A DNA stretch of 44,359 nt from an uncultured bacterium. Its GTDB lineage: Bacteria; Bacteroidota; Bacteroidia; Bacteroidales; Rikenellaceae. Below the pieces are notes generated by a model. It ran no database searches. It was not told the origin of the DNA and was given only the letters and a program-made list of their open reading frames with translations. A program made the position numbers and the translations under genes. The number at the start of each line of letters is the position of its first letter. Position 1 is the first letter of the stretch. The stretch lies in assembly GCA_905214725.1 (NCBI GenBank), contig CAJMNH010000015.1, positions 1-44,359 of the forward strand. Direction: 5' to 3'. Shown piece after piece: positions 25,967-34,546 of the stretch.

Positions 25967-27028
25967 TCAGAGCGTCGTCAGCCGGTCGCCGAAGACTTCG
26001 CGCATCCGTTTCTCACCCAGCGCGCCCAATAGATAACGTTCGATATCGCATTGCAGGCGGCGGAAAAGGAAACAATCGGTATAGTTTTCGTTGTCGAGCA
26101 GCACGTCGCGGATCGAACGCAGCGAGTTGGTGTAATTGGCCATCTCGTTTTTGAGCGCCACCCCTTTTTTCGACGAGGAGGTGATCTTGGCGATGGACAG
26201 TTCGCGCAGTTTTTCGCAGACGGTGTTCAGCAAAATCATCACCACATTGTCCATCAGCGTATGGCCGTGCATGAAGAGGTAGGTATTCTCCGGCTTCACG
26301 CCCCGATGAAACAGCTTCTCGGCGAAATCGCGCATCGGTTCGACCATTTCGGGGTGGTGCTGGCGAAGCGTATGATCCCGGCGCGAAACGTTTCGGCGCA
26401 GCCACGCCAGCGTTCGCAGGCCGTTGTGTTCGATCTCGAGAAAATTGATGCGCACCGACGCCTTGAAATCGGCCAGCGTGAAGATATGCTCCGACTCCTG
26501 TTGCGCCGAGTAGGCGTACCAGACGAAGAGCGGATAGATGATGCGCGAATAGTCGGCCAGAAACCGTTCGAAATCGAAGATGCGCGTATCGTTTTTCGTG
26601 GCGCGCACGCAGACGTTGTGCAGCGACGGCGCATAGCAGAGGTAATTCTCCGTAGCGTAGGCGTAGGTGTGGAACATATGGTCGCACGACAGCAGTTCGC
26701 GCGACTGTTCCGTCGCGTTGTTGAACAGGTAGTCGAAGTCGGAGTCGACGCACAGCAGCAGTTCGTCCGAAGCCTGCGGGATCATTCCGAGCAGCACCTT
26801 CTTGCCCTTGGGCAGGTCCTCGCGCGAAGGAACCGAGATTTCGAAACGCAGGTAGGGATTGGCAAAACGGTCGAAGACGCCGCGCCAGAAGGCGACGTCC
26901 TCGTACCCCTCGACGAAAACCCGCACCAGCCGTTGCGAAGAATGAACGGGAAGGGCTTTCGGTAACTCTTTGCAATGAGTGCTGAACGGATTGATCGCGC
27001 CCAGTTTATCAGCGAATTTTCGGCTCAT
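25967..27028 (-). CDS. DUF4435 protein with a TOPRIM-like motif
   Basis: A 353-aa cytoplasmic protein matching DUF4435. The N-terminal part has VFVEGYEDVAFW (E40) and LLLCVDSDFDYLF (D95, D97, D99), the Glu and DxD pattern of TOPRIM nucleases and primases, followed by YAYATENYLC. The C-terminal 200 aa are helical and not recognised. DUF4435 proteins occur in defence pairs with an ATPase (I recall AriB of PARIS), but no ATPase gene is next to this one. Its function is therefore unknown. The promoter lies so close that the message should be nearly leaderless. Confidence 0.85.
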   Translation of the reverse strand: MSRKFADKLGAINPFSTHCKELPKALPVHSSQRLVRVFVEGYEDVAFWRGVFDRFANPYLRFEISVPSREDLPKGKKVLLGMIPQASDELLLCVDSDFDYLFNNATEQSRELLSCDHMFHTYAYATENYLCYAPSLHNVCVRATKNDTRIFDFERFLADYSRIIYPLFVWYAYSAQQESEHIFTLADFKASVRINFLEIEHNGLRTLAWLRRNVSRRDHTLRQHHPEMVEPMRDFAEKLFHRGVKPENTYLFMHGHTLMDNVVMILLNTVCEKLRELSIAKITSSSKKGVALKNEMANYTNSLRSIRDVLLDNENYTDCFLFRRLQCDIERYLLGALGEKRMREVFGDRLTTL

Positions 27029-27036
27029 ACTGTGGC

Positions 27037-27067
27037 CAAAGATAATATTTTATTACTTTTGCACAAA
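27037..27067 (-). promoter_or_regulatory. Promoter of the DUF4435 gene
   Basis: On the minus strand TTTG (27067-27064), 19 nt, TATCTTTG (27044-27037). The start point would fall near 27030 and the ATG is at 27028, leaving almost no 5' leader. Confidence 0.75.
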
Positions 27068-27258
27068 ACAAAACGCTCCGAAAAACCGTTCGAATTGGAA
27101 ATTCAGGACAATCCCGCGACCGTTTTTGACAAGCGGAGAACGAGGGCAGGAGCGATCGACCGGAATGCAGCGGAGTTCGGTTTTCAAGAGAAGACGGCCG
27201 ACGTTCCGCCCGAACGAGGGAAAGAATTAAAATGCAGATCGGACAGGAGTGTAAAAAC

Positions 27259-27323
27259 CCGCGAAGCGGCCATGCGCAGCGAACGGGCAACTTCGCTCGA
27301 AACATTACACTCCGCCCGAACGA
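27259..27323. repeat. Interspersed repeat, copy 1
   Basis: Starts CCGCGAAGCGGCCATGCGCAG and ends in CTCCGCCCGAACGA. It differs from copy 2 (27431-27494) at a few bases only. The leading 20 bases recur with one change at 41101 and 41231. Confidence 0.8.
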
Positions 27324-27430
27324 CGCAAAAACGTAGAAAACACGACAAGATAAACGACAACAGCGCAACACGTATCAAAAGCCCCGCCCTTTGAGAAAGG
27401 GCGGGGACAGAGGGGAGGGAATGTCTGCAT

Positions 27431-27494
27431 CCGCGAAGCGGCCATGCGCAGCGAACGGGCAACTTCGCCCGAATATTACACTCCGCCCGAACGA
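27431..27494. repeat. Interspersed repeat, copy 2
   Basis: Second copy of the 64-bp repeat at 27259, 172 bp further on. It follows the GC hairpin at 27382-27406 and ends 25 bp before the SUI1 gene. Confidence 0.8.
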
Positions 27495-27518
27495 GATAAT
27501 AAGATGTAAAAGACGATC

Positions 27519-27872
27519 ATGAAACACGACACCCCCGACTGGAAATCACGGCTGGGAATGGTCTATTCGACCGACCCCGACTTCCAATACGCCACCGGCG
27601 AGGCCGAAGAGGAACGGACGCTGCCGCCCGCCCGACAAGCGCTGCGCGTATGGCTCGACCGCAAGCAGCGCGCCGGCAAGGTGGTGACGCTCGTGCGGGG
27701 ATTCCGCGGCACGGCGACCGATCTGGAAGAGCTGGGGCGGATGCTCAAACAACGCTGCGGCGTCGGCGGATCGGCCAAGGAAGGCGAAATTCTCATTCAG
27801 GGCGACCACCGCGACCGGATCGTCGAGATTCTGCTCAAAGCAGGCTACGGCTGCAAGAAAGCCGGCAGTTGA
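27519..27872 (+). CDS. SUI1/YciH-family translation factor
   Basis: A 117-aa protein whose C-terminal 70 residues are a SUI1 (eIF1-like) domain: GKVVTLVRGFRG, DLEELGRMLKQRCGVGGSAKEGEI and QGDHRDRIVEILLKAGY. Bacterial YciH relatives bind the 30S subunit and may influence start-site fidelity; the physiological role is not well settled. The N-terminal 45 residues are polar and probably flexible. Its TGA overlaps a possible TTG start of the next gene (27869-27872), suggesting co-expression. Confidence 0.9.
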   Translation: MKHDTPDWKSRLGMVYSTDPDFQYATGEAEEERTLPPARQALRVWLDRKQRAGKVVTLVRGFRGTATDLEELGRMLKQRCGVGGSAKEGEILIQGDHRDRIVEILLKAGYGCKKAGS

Positions 27873-27898
27873 CCGACAAACAATTAACGATCGACAAG

Positions 27899-30817
27899 TT
27901 GATTTTACGATTCCGACATACGCTGCTGCTGGCGGCGCTGCTCTTCACGGCGACCGTCGTGCGGGCGCAATATTACAGCTGGGGACCCGACGCCGCATCG
28001 CTGCATTGGCGGACGATCCGCACTCCCGACGTGCAGGTTATCTTCCCCGACACGGCGAGCGCAATCGCCCGCCGGACGCTTCATTTCATCGAGGCCGCAC
28101 GGCCCTCGATCGGCTATGGATTCCGCCACGGACCGCTGAAAATTCCCTTCGTCATGCATCCCGAGAACTTTCGTTCGAACGGGCTGGTGATGTGGCTGCC
28201 CAAGCGCGTGGAGTTCCTCACCTCGCCCGCCATCAGCAGTTATTCGATGCCGTGGTATAAGCAGCTCGTGGCGCACGAATACCGCCACGCCGTGCAGTAC
28301 AACAACCTCAACCGCGGCGTAATCCGAGGGTTGAGTTACGCCCTCGGACAGCAGGGTTCGACCGTGGGGCTGCTCTTCCTCCCCATCTGGCTGATCGAAG
28401 GCGACGCTGTGCAGATGGAGACGCAGATGTCGTCGTTCGGCCGCGCGCTGCAACCCTCGTTCACGATGGAGTATCGCGCTATCGGCGGAGATATCCGCAG
28501 CCGGCGCAACATCGACAAGTGGTTCTGCGGCTCGTATCGCACCAACGTCCCCGACCACTACCATCTGGGCTATCAGATCGCCGCTTACGCCGACACGCGC
28601 TATCGGGAGAACATCTGGGACAAGGTGGCGTGGTACAGCGTCCGCAACCCCTATCTGATCTTCTCCACCACCATCGCGCTCAAAAAGTTCTATAAAACCG
28701 ACGTCGGCGAACTTTTCGCCGAGACCTTCGACGGACTGAACTATTACTGGAACGCCCTGCCCGTGCAGCGGAACTCGGCGCAGTATCTCTCGGCCGCCCC
28801 CGTCACGAGCTATACGACCTACGCCTTCCCGCTGGCGCTCGACACACGGCAGGTGCTCTCGCTCAAAACCGATTACGACCTCCCGACCCGTTTCGTCACG
28901 ATCGACGCCGACTCGGGACGCGAGCGCGCCATCGCCTACACGGGCAGCGTCTCGTCTCGTCCGGCCTACGCCGACGGGCGGGTCTGGTGGACGGAGTACC
29001 GGCGCTCGAAGCTCTTCGAACAGCGCGTCAACTCGCAACTCTGCTACATGGATCTCGATCGGGGCAGGCCGAAGAGCGTGCGCGGACGACGCAACGCGCT
29101 CTATCCCACCCCCACCGACAAGGGGCTGACATGGGTCGAATATTCTCCCGACGGGCGGTTTACGGTCACGGGCGAGTCGGGAACGCAACGCTGGGAGGCG
29201 CCGGAGCAGACCGAACTGCACGGACTGGCATGGGACGACCGCACCCGACAGCTCTATTTCCTCGCCACCGACGACTCGGGCATGTGGCTCGGCCGCATCG
29301 AAGACGACGGAACCGCCACGCACCTGACCGAAGGGGCCTACATCACGCTGAGCGACCTGAGCGCCCGCGACGGACGGCTCTACTTCGGGTCGATCGCCTC
29401 AGGACGCGACGAAGCGCACTGCTACGATCTCTCTTCGGGACGCGAATACCGTCTTTCGACCTCGACTTACGGGTCGTTCTCGCCGTCAGCCGACGGCACG
29501 GGCAACGTGCTGATGACCACCTACGACGCGGAGGGTTACCACGCTGCGCGCCAGTCCATCGACACGCTCCATCCCGTACGGCCGTCGCGCCTGCCGCGCA
29601 ACGTCGTCAACCCGCCGCGCCGCAAGTGGCCCGTCGTCAATCTCGACACGGTGCGTTTCACGGTCGCCGACTCCGCAAGTTCCGCCGCGCGCCACCGCGC
29701 GCGCCGCTACTCGAAGCCGCTGCACCTCTTCAAGGTGCACAGTTGGATGCCCGTAGCGGTCAACCCCTTCAAAATCATCGACGAACACGACATCGACGTG
29801 CAGTTCGGCGTGACGCTCGTCTCGCAAAATCTCCTCTCGTCGGCGGAGAGCTATGTGGCCTACGCATGGAATCACACGGAAGGATCGGTCATAAAGGGCA
29901 GCCTGCGCTACAACGGACTGGGCGTCGAGCTGGAGGTGGCCGGAACCTACGGCGGCAATCAGGTGATCTACGCGCTGGGGCAGAGCCAGCCGCTGCCTAT
30001 TCCCGACAAATACTACTCGCTCTCGGCCAGCGCCACGCTGCCGCTGGTCTTCGCCGCCGGCTACCACACCCGTGTGCTGAGTCTGGCCGCCGCATGGAAC
30101 TTTTCGAACGGACTGGTGGCCAACGTGGGGAAACTCACCTATGACGAGAATACCCACAGTTTCACCAACCTCCAACACATCGGCTACCGCGAGGGGCTGC
30201 ACAAACTCACCTTCGGCATCGGGTACTCGGACGCCGTGCAGCTCGCATACCGTGATTTCGTCACGCCGCGCGGCTATGTGCTGAGCGCCAACTACGCGCT
30301 GAACCCCACCAACGGTCATTTCAGCGATCTCATTTCGTTCTACGGCAAACTCTACACGCAGGGCTTCGCGGCGCACAACTCGCTCACGGTGGCGGCCACC
30401 TATCAGACCTCGATCGGAGGATTCAAAAATCCCGTCGGCGAGTCGTTCCTCTCCTACAAATCGGCGCGGCTGATTCCGCGCGGCTTCGATTCGAACGACA
30501 TCAACAGCCGCAACTACTTCGCCGCGTCGCTCGACTACCAGCTGCCCGTGTGGTACCCCGAAGGAGGCATTCCTTCGGTGCTCTACTTCAAGCGCATCCG
30601 GCTCAATCTGGGCGCCGACTACGGACAGTTCGACGCCTTCAACTACCTGAAACGGCGCACCGAAACCCGACGCATCCATTCGTTCGGCGGAGACCTCGTC
30701 TTCGACTTCAACGTCTTCCGCCAGCCCGCTTCGGCCACCTCGACGCTGCGGCTGTCGTTCTATGCCCCCAGCAAGGGCGGCATGTGGTGGTCGGCGTCGC
30801 TGGGATTGCCTTTCTGA
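27899..30817 (+). CDS. Outer-membrane protein with gluzincin-like metallopeptidase domain
   Basis: A 972-aa envelope protein. I start it at TTG 27899, giving MILRFRHTLLLAALLFTATVVRAQ, a good signal peptide. A TTG at 27869 overlapping the previous stop is the alternative; no ATG fits. Residues about 30-210 hold HEYRH (126-130) and WLIEGDAV (E167), the zinc-binding pattern of gluzincins (HExxH plus downstream Glu). The middle (about 300-590) looks like a TolB-type beta-propeller (SPDGRFTVTGESG, DDRTRQLYFL). The last 350 residues are beta-rich and end in SLGLPF, typical of an outer-membrane barrel. Peptidase activity is inferred, and its orientation unknown. Confidence 0.8.
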   Translation: MILRFRHTLLLAALLFTATVVRAQYYSWGPDAASLHWRTIRTPDVQVIFPDTASAIARRTLHFIEAARPSIGYGFRHGPLKIPFVMHPENFRSNGLVMWLPKRVEFLTSPAISSYSMPWYKQLVAHEYRHAVQYNNLNRGVIRGLSYALGQQGSTVGLLFLPIWLIEGDAVQMETQMSSFGRALQPSFTMEYRAIGGDIRSRRNIDKWFCGSYRTNVPDHYHLGYQIAAYADTRYRENIWDKVAWYSVRNPYLIFSTTIALKKFYKTDVGELFAETFDGLNYYWNALPVQRNSAQYLSAAPVTSYTTYAFPLALDTRQVLSLKTDYDLPTRFVTIDADSGRERAIAYTGSVSSRPAYADGRVWWTEYRRSKLFEQRVNSQLCYMDLDRGRPKSVRGRRNALYPTPTDKGLTWVEYSPDGRFTVTGESGTQRWEAPEQTELHGLAWDDRTRQLYFLATDDSGMWLGRIEDDGTATHLTEGAYITLSDLSARDGRLYFGSIASGRDEAHCYDLSSGREYRLSTSTYGSFSPSADGTGNVLMTTYDAEGYHAARQSIDTLHPVRPSRLPRNVVNPPRRKWPVVNLDTVRFTVADSASSAARHRARRYSKPLHLFKVHSWMPVAVNPFKIIDEHDIDVQFGVTLVSQNLLSSAESYVAYAWNHTEGSVIKGSLRYNGLGVELEVAGTYGGNQVIYALGQSQPLPIPDKYYSLSASATLPLVFAAGYHTRVLSLAAAWNFSNGLVANVGKLTYDENTHSFTNLQHIGYREGLHKLTFGIGYSDAVQLAYRDFVTPRGYVLSANYALNPTNGHFSDLISFYGKLYTQGFAAHNSLTVAATYQTSIGGFKNPVGESFLSYKSARLIPRGFDSNDINSRNYFAASLDYQLPVWYPEGGIPSVLYFKRIRLNLGADYGQFDAFNYLKRRTETRRIHSFGGDLVFDFNVFRQPASATSTLRLSFYAPSKGGMWWSASLGLPF

Positions 30818-30868
30818 CAAATCGACAATTAACCCTGCCGGCGAATCCGAAGCAACCGAAAAAATTCG

Positions 30869-30876
30869 TACCTTTG
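30869..30876 (+). promoter_or_regulatory. -7 box ahead of the penicillin-binding protein gene
   Basis: TACCTTTG fits TAnnTTTG, 28 nt before the GTG start. No TTTG is seen at 19-21 nt upstream. Confidence 0.45.
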
Positions 30877-30903
30877 TCCCTTGATAAAAACCGCTGACGC
30901 AAC

Positions 30904-33303
30904 GTGAAAAAGAAGACGCAGGGCGCATCCGCCCCGAAATATGTGAAATGGCTGTGGTATGCGGCTCTCACGCCCTTCGCACTGCTGCTGGTGATGCTCA
31001 TCCTCACGGCGCTGGGACTCTTCGGACGCATGCCTTCGTTCGAGGAGTTGGAGAACCCCCGCAGCAACATCGCTACGGAGATTTACTCCGAAGACGGCAA
31101 GGTGCTGGGCTCGTTCTTCGTACAGAACCGCTCCTACGTGCAGTACGAAGAGTTGTTCCCTTCGGATTCGGTGACGCACACCTCGATCGACGGCCGGGAA
31201 GTGCCGCCCATCGTCGCGGCGCTCATCGCCACCGAAGACGCCCGTTTCGATTCGCATTCGGGCATTGACATCCCCTCGCTCATCCGCGTGGGAGTGAAGA
31301 CGATCCTGTTGCAGAACCGTTCGGCGGGCGGCGGCTCGACCATCACGCAGCAACTGGCCAAGAACCTCTTCCCGCGCGACACGGTACGCCGCCAGAGCGC
31401 GCTGGTGCGCAAGGGGAAACTCGTGCTGGCGAAATTCAAGGAGTGGATCACGGCGCTCAAACTCGAATACAACTACACGAAGGAAGAGATCGCCGCAATG
31501 TACCTCAACATCGTGGAGTACGGCTCGAACGCCTATGGCATCAAGTCGGCGGCGCATACCTTTTTCAACAAGACGCCCGACGAACTCAACCTGCAGGAGG
31601 CGGCCATGCTGGTAGGCGTGGTCAACGCGCCGACGCGCTATTCGCCGGTGCGGAACTACGACAACGCATTGGCGCGGCGCAATCTGGTGCTCGCGCGCAT
31701 GGCCGAAGCGGACGCCATCACGCGCGCCGAGCGCGACTCGCTCTCAGCGCTGCCCATCATGCTCAACTACCGTCCCGTTTCGCACAACGACGGACAGGCG
31801 ACCTATTTCCGCGAAATGCTGCGGCAGGTGATGAACGCCGAGCCTCCCAAGCGCCGTCAGTTCTATACCGAGTGGGACTACGAACAGGCCGTCAAGGAGT
31901 ACGAGAACAATCCGCTCTACGGCTGGTGCCACAAGAACCGCAAGGCCGACGGCACGCCCTATAACATCTACAAGGACGGTCTGAAAATCTATACCACGAT
32001 CAATTCGACGATGCAGCAATACGCCGAGGAGGCGATGCTCAAACAATTGCGCACGGTCATCCAGCCCAAGATGGACGCTCAGTACCGCGCCACGAAGGTG
32101 CTCTTCCAGAACACTTCGGCCGAGGAGCGCGAAAAAATCATCCGACAGGCGATGCGCTACTCCGACCGCTACCGCGCCCTCAAAGAGGAGGGGCGCAGTG
32201 AAGCCGAAATCGACAAGATTTTCCGCACGCCCTGTCCCACACGGGTCTTCACCTACACCGGCGAGCGCGACACGGTGCTCTCGCCGCGCGATTCGATCCT
32301 CCACCACAAACGCATCATGCGGGCGGGGTTCGTCGCCATCGAGCCTCAGACGGGACGGGTGAAAGCCTACGTCGGCGGCCCTAATTTCCGCTATTTCAAG
32401 TACGACATGGCCAAGCAGGGCAAGCGTCAGATCGGTTCGACGATCAAGCCCTTTGTCTATACTTTCGCCATCGACCATCTGGGGCTGACGCCCTGCACGC
32501 CGGTGCCGAACCTGCCCGTGACGATCGACACGAGCAACGGCACGCCGTGGTCGCCCAAGGAGGCGGGCAAGGTGGTCTACGACGGAGAGATGCACCCGTT
32601 GAAATGGGGACTGGCGCGCAGCCGCAACAACTACTCGGCGTGGATCATGAAACAGGCCAAACAGCCCGAAGCGGTGGCCGATTTCATCCACAACATGGGT
32701 ATCCGCTCATTCATCGATCCGGTCTACGCGCTCTGTCTGGGAACCTCCGAATCGAGCGTTTTCGAAATGGCGAGCGCCTACTCGACCTTCGCCAACGGCG
32801 GCGTACACACCGATCCGATCTTCGTCACACGCATCGAAGACCGTCAGGGTAACCTGATCGCCACCTTCATTCCCGAATCGCAGGACGCCATCTCGGAACG
32901 GACGGCCTATACGATGCTCACGATGCTTCAAGACGTCGTCACGGGCGGAACGGCCGGACGTCTGAAATGGCAGTTCGATCTGGGCGACGCCCAGCTGGGC
33001 GGCAAGACGGGAACCTCGCAGCGTAACCGCGACGCATGGTTCATGTGCGTCGCGCCGAAGCTGGTGGCGGGCGCTTGGGTAGGCGGCGAAGACCAGTCGG
33101 TGCACCCGACCTACGGCGGCGAAGGCAGCATTATGGCCCTGCCGATCGTGGGAGACTTCTTCTCGCGCATTTACAAGGATCCCGCGCTCGGCATCTCCAA
33201 GCAGGATCGTTTCCGGCGTCCCGACCGCGTGCCCGACTACGACTGCGACGAAGAGTTGCAGCAAGCGGGATATACGGAGGAGGAAGAGGGTTTCTTCGAT
33301 TGA
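30904..33303 (+). CDS. Class A penicillin-binding protein (PBP1A type)
   Basis: A 799-aa bifunctional peptidoglycan synthase. After a short basic tail comes one membrane helix (about 17-40), then the GT51 glycosyltransferase with catalytic E111 (ATEDARFDSHSGID) and GGSTITQQLAKNLF. The transpeptidase domain has S512 in STIK, SRNNYS and KTGTS (701-705). The start codon is GTG, chosen because it gives MKKKTQ and the cytoplasmic basic tail. It polymerises glycan strands and cross-links stem peptides outside the inner membrane. asd, whose product feeds diaminopimelate synthesis, begins 31 nt downstream. Confidence 0.95.
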   Translation: MKKKTQGASAPKYVKWLWYAALTPFALLLVMLILTALGLFGRMPSFEELENPRSNIATEIYSEDGKVLGSFFVQNRSYVQYEELFPSDSVTHTSIDGREVPPIVAALIATEDARFDSHSGIDIPSLIRVGVKTILLQNRSAGGGSTITQQLAKNLFPRDTVRRQSALVRKGKLVLAKFKEWITALKLEYNYTKEEIAAMYLNIVEYGSNAYGIKSAAHTFFNKTPDELNLQEAAMLVGVVNAPTRYSPVRNYDNALARRNLVLARMAEADAITRAERDSLSALPIMLNYRPVSHNDGQATYFREMLRQVMNAEPPKRRQFYTEWDYEQAVKEYENNPLYGWCHKNRKADGTPYNIYKDGLKIYTTINSTMQQYAEEAMLKQLRTVIQPKMDAQYRATKVLFQNTSAEEREKIIRQAMRYSDRYRALKEEGRSEAEIDKIFRTPCPTRVFTYTGERDTVLSPRDSILHHKRIMRAGFVAIEPQTGRVKAYVGGPNFRYFKYDMAKQGKRQIGSTIKPFVYTFAIDHLGLTPCTPVPNLPVTIDTSNGTPWSPKEAGKVVYDGEMHPLKWGLARSRNNYSAWIMKQAKQPEAVADFIHNMGIRSFIDPVYALCLGTSESSVFEMASAYSTFANGGVHTDPIFVTRIEDRQGNLIATFIPESQDAISERTAYTMLTMLQDVVTGGTAGRLKWQFDLGDAQLGGKTGTSQRNRDAWFMCVAPKLVAGAWVGGEDQSVHPTYGGEGSIMALPIVGDFFSRIYKDPALGISKQDRFRRPDRVPDYDCDEELQQAGYTEEEEGFFD

Positions 33304-33334
33304 CAACTATTCCCTTACATAAAAAAGTACGACC

Positions 33335-34336
33335 ATGAAAATCGCAATTGTCGGCGCAAGCGGCGCCGTAGGTCAGGAGTTCCTGCGCATTCTCGAAGAG
33401 CGTCCGCTGCCCGTGGACGAACTGCTGTTGTTCGGATCGGAACGCAGCGCCGGACAAACCTATACGTTTCGCGGGAAACCCGTCACCGTCAAATTGCTGC
33501 AACATAACGACGATTTCCGCGGGGTGGAGATCGCTCTCGTATCGGCCGGCGCGGGCATCTCGCGCAAATTCGCCGAGACGATCACCCGACACGGCGCGCT
33601 GATGATCGACAATTCGAGCGCCTTCCGCATGGAGCCGGACGTGCCGCTGGTCGTTCCCGAAGTCAACGGACGCGATGCGCTCGCCGCGCCGCGCCGCATC
33701 GTCGCCAATCCCAACTGTACCACGATCCAAATGGTAGTGGCATTGCAGGCTATCGAGCGCGTATCGCATATCCGCCGCGTACATGTGGCCACCTATCAGT
33801 CGGCCAGCGGCGCAGGCGCGCAGGCGATGGCCGAACTGGAAGGACAGTACGCCGATCTGGCGGCCGGCCGCGAACCGAAGGTCGAGAAATTCGCCTATCA
33901 GCTGGCCTACAACGTCATTCCCCACATCGACGTCTTCACCGACAACGACTACACCAAGGAGGAGATGAAGATGTACAACGAGACGCGCAAAATCATGCAC
34001 TCCGACATCGAGGTGTCGGCCACCTGCGTACGCGTGCCTGTGATGCGGGCGCACTCGGAGAGCATCTGGCTCGAAACGGAGCGTCCCGTTTCGCCGGAAG
34101 AAGCGCGCGCTGCCTTCGCTGCGGCAGAAGGGATCGTCGTGATGGACGATCCGGCCGGAAAGGTCTACCCCATGCCGCTCTTCATCGCGGGAAAGGACCC
34201 CGTCTACGTGGGGCGCATCCGCCGCGATGTGACCAATCCCAACGGTCTGGCCTTCTGGTGCGTGAGCGATCAGATCCGCAAAGGCGCGGCGCTCAACGCC
34301 GTACAAATCGCCGAGTGGCTGCTGAAAAACCGATAA
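33335..34336 (+). CDS. asd: Aspartate-semialdehyde dehydrogenase
   Basis: A 333-aa NADP-dependent enzyme that reduces aspartyl phosphate to the semialdehyde, feeding lysine, diaminopimelate, threonine and methionine. The Rossmann motif GASGAVGQEFL and active-site NPNCTTIQM (C128) are present. Length fits the family. It probably shares a transcript with the penicillin-binding protein gene upstream, linking cell-wall precursor supply with its use. lysC and dapD of the same pathway lie elsewhere in this window. Confidence 0.96.
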   Translation: MKIAIVGASGAVGQEFLRILEERPLPVDELLLFGSERSAGQTYTFRGKPVTVKLLQHNDDFRGVEIALVSAGAGISRKFAETITRHGALMIDNSSAFRMEPDVPLVVPEVNGRDALAAPRRIVANPNCTTIQMVVALQAIERVSHIRRVHVATYQSASGAGAQAMAELEGQYADLAAGREPKVEKFAYQLAYNVIPHIDVFTDNDYTKEEMKMYNETRKIMHSDIEVSATCVRVPVMRAHSESIWLETERPVSPEEARAAFAAAEGIVVMDDPAGKVYPMPLFIAGKDPVYVGRIRRDVTNPNGLAFWCVSDQIRKGAALNAVQIAEWLLKNR

Positions 34337-34406
34337 AATGGACTTCACCTCCCTAAAAACAAGTACCCTTCCGGCGCTGCGATCGGAAGCTTTCACTGCG
34401 ACCCTG

Positions 34407-34461
34407 CCCGACAGATCGGATAGAAACACACAGGGGGGGGGTATGCCCTAATCCTGTCGGG
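34407..34461 (+). other. Inverted repeat enclosing a G9 tract
   Basis: CCCGACAG (34407-34414) and CTGTCGGG (34454-34461) form an 8-bp stem with a 39-nt loop that contains nine consecutive Gs (34433-34441). The tract lies between asd and the next gene and is the longest homopolymer I noticed in the window. Confidence 0.6.
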
Positions 34462-34490
34462 TAAATCGCCCGTCTTAAATATTCGTTATG

Positions 34491-34528
34491 AGAACGATAC
34501 CGTCTTGCGACGGTACCGTTCTTTTTTT
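34491..34528 (+). terminator. Terminator-like hairpin next to the following start codon
   Basis: A 14-bp stem with one mismatch (34491-34504 with 34508-34521), loop TTG, followed by a T-run. It would end asd transcription. It also lies only 18 nt before the ATG at 34547, leaving no space for a promoter between them. Confidence 0.8.
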
Positions 34529-34546
34529 ATTAATCCAGAGGCTACC

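Larger units (their letters stand above)
27068..27518. other. Repeat-rich intergenic region
   Basis: No gene is supported in this 450-bp stretch. It holds a 64-bp direct repeat (27259-27323 and 27431-27494) and between them a stem-loop (27382-27392 with 27396-27406, 11 bp, loop GAG) not followed by a T-run. Frames here are short and low in similarity to anything known. Confidence 0.7.

Noticed and set aside
27068..27518. Small genes or a tRNA in the 490-bp gap
   Set aside because: Frames are short and differ between the repeat copies, and no cloverleaf or T-loop sequence was found.
34338..34451. Short frame (37 codons) after asd that reads through the G9 tract
   Set aside because: It has no recognisable product, overlaps the inverted repeat and may be chance. 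It could matter as a leader peptide, but nothing supports translation.
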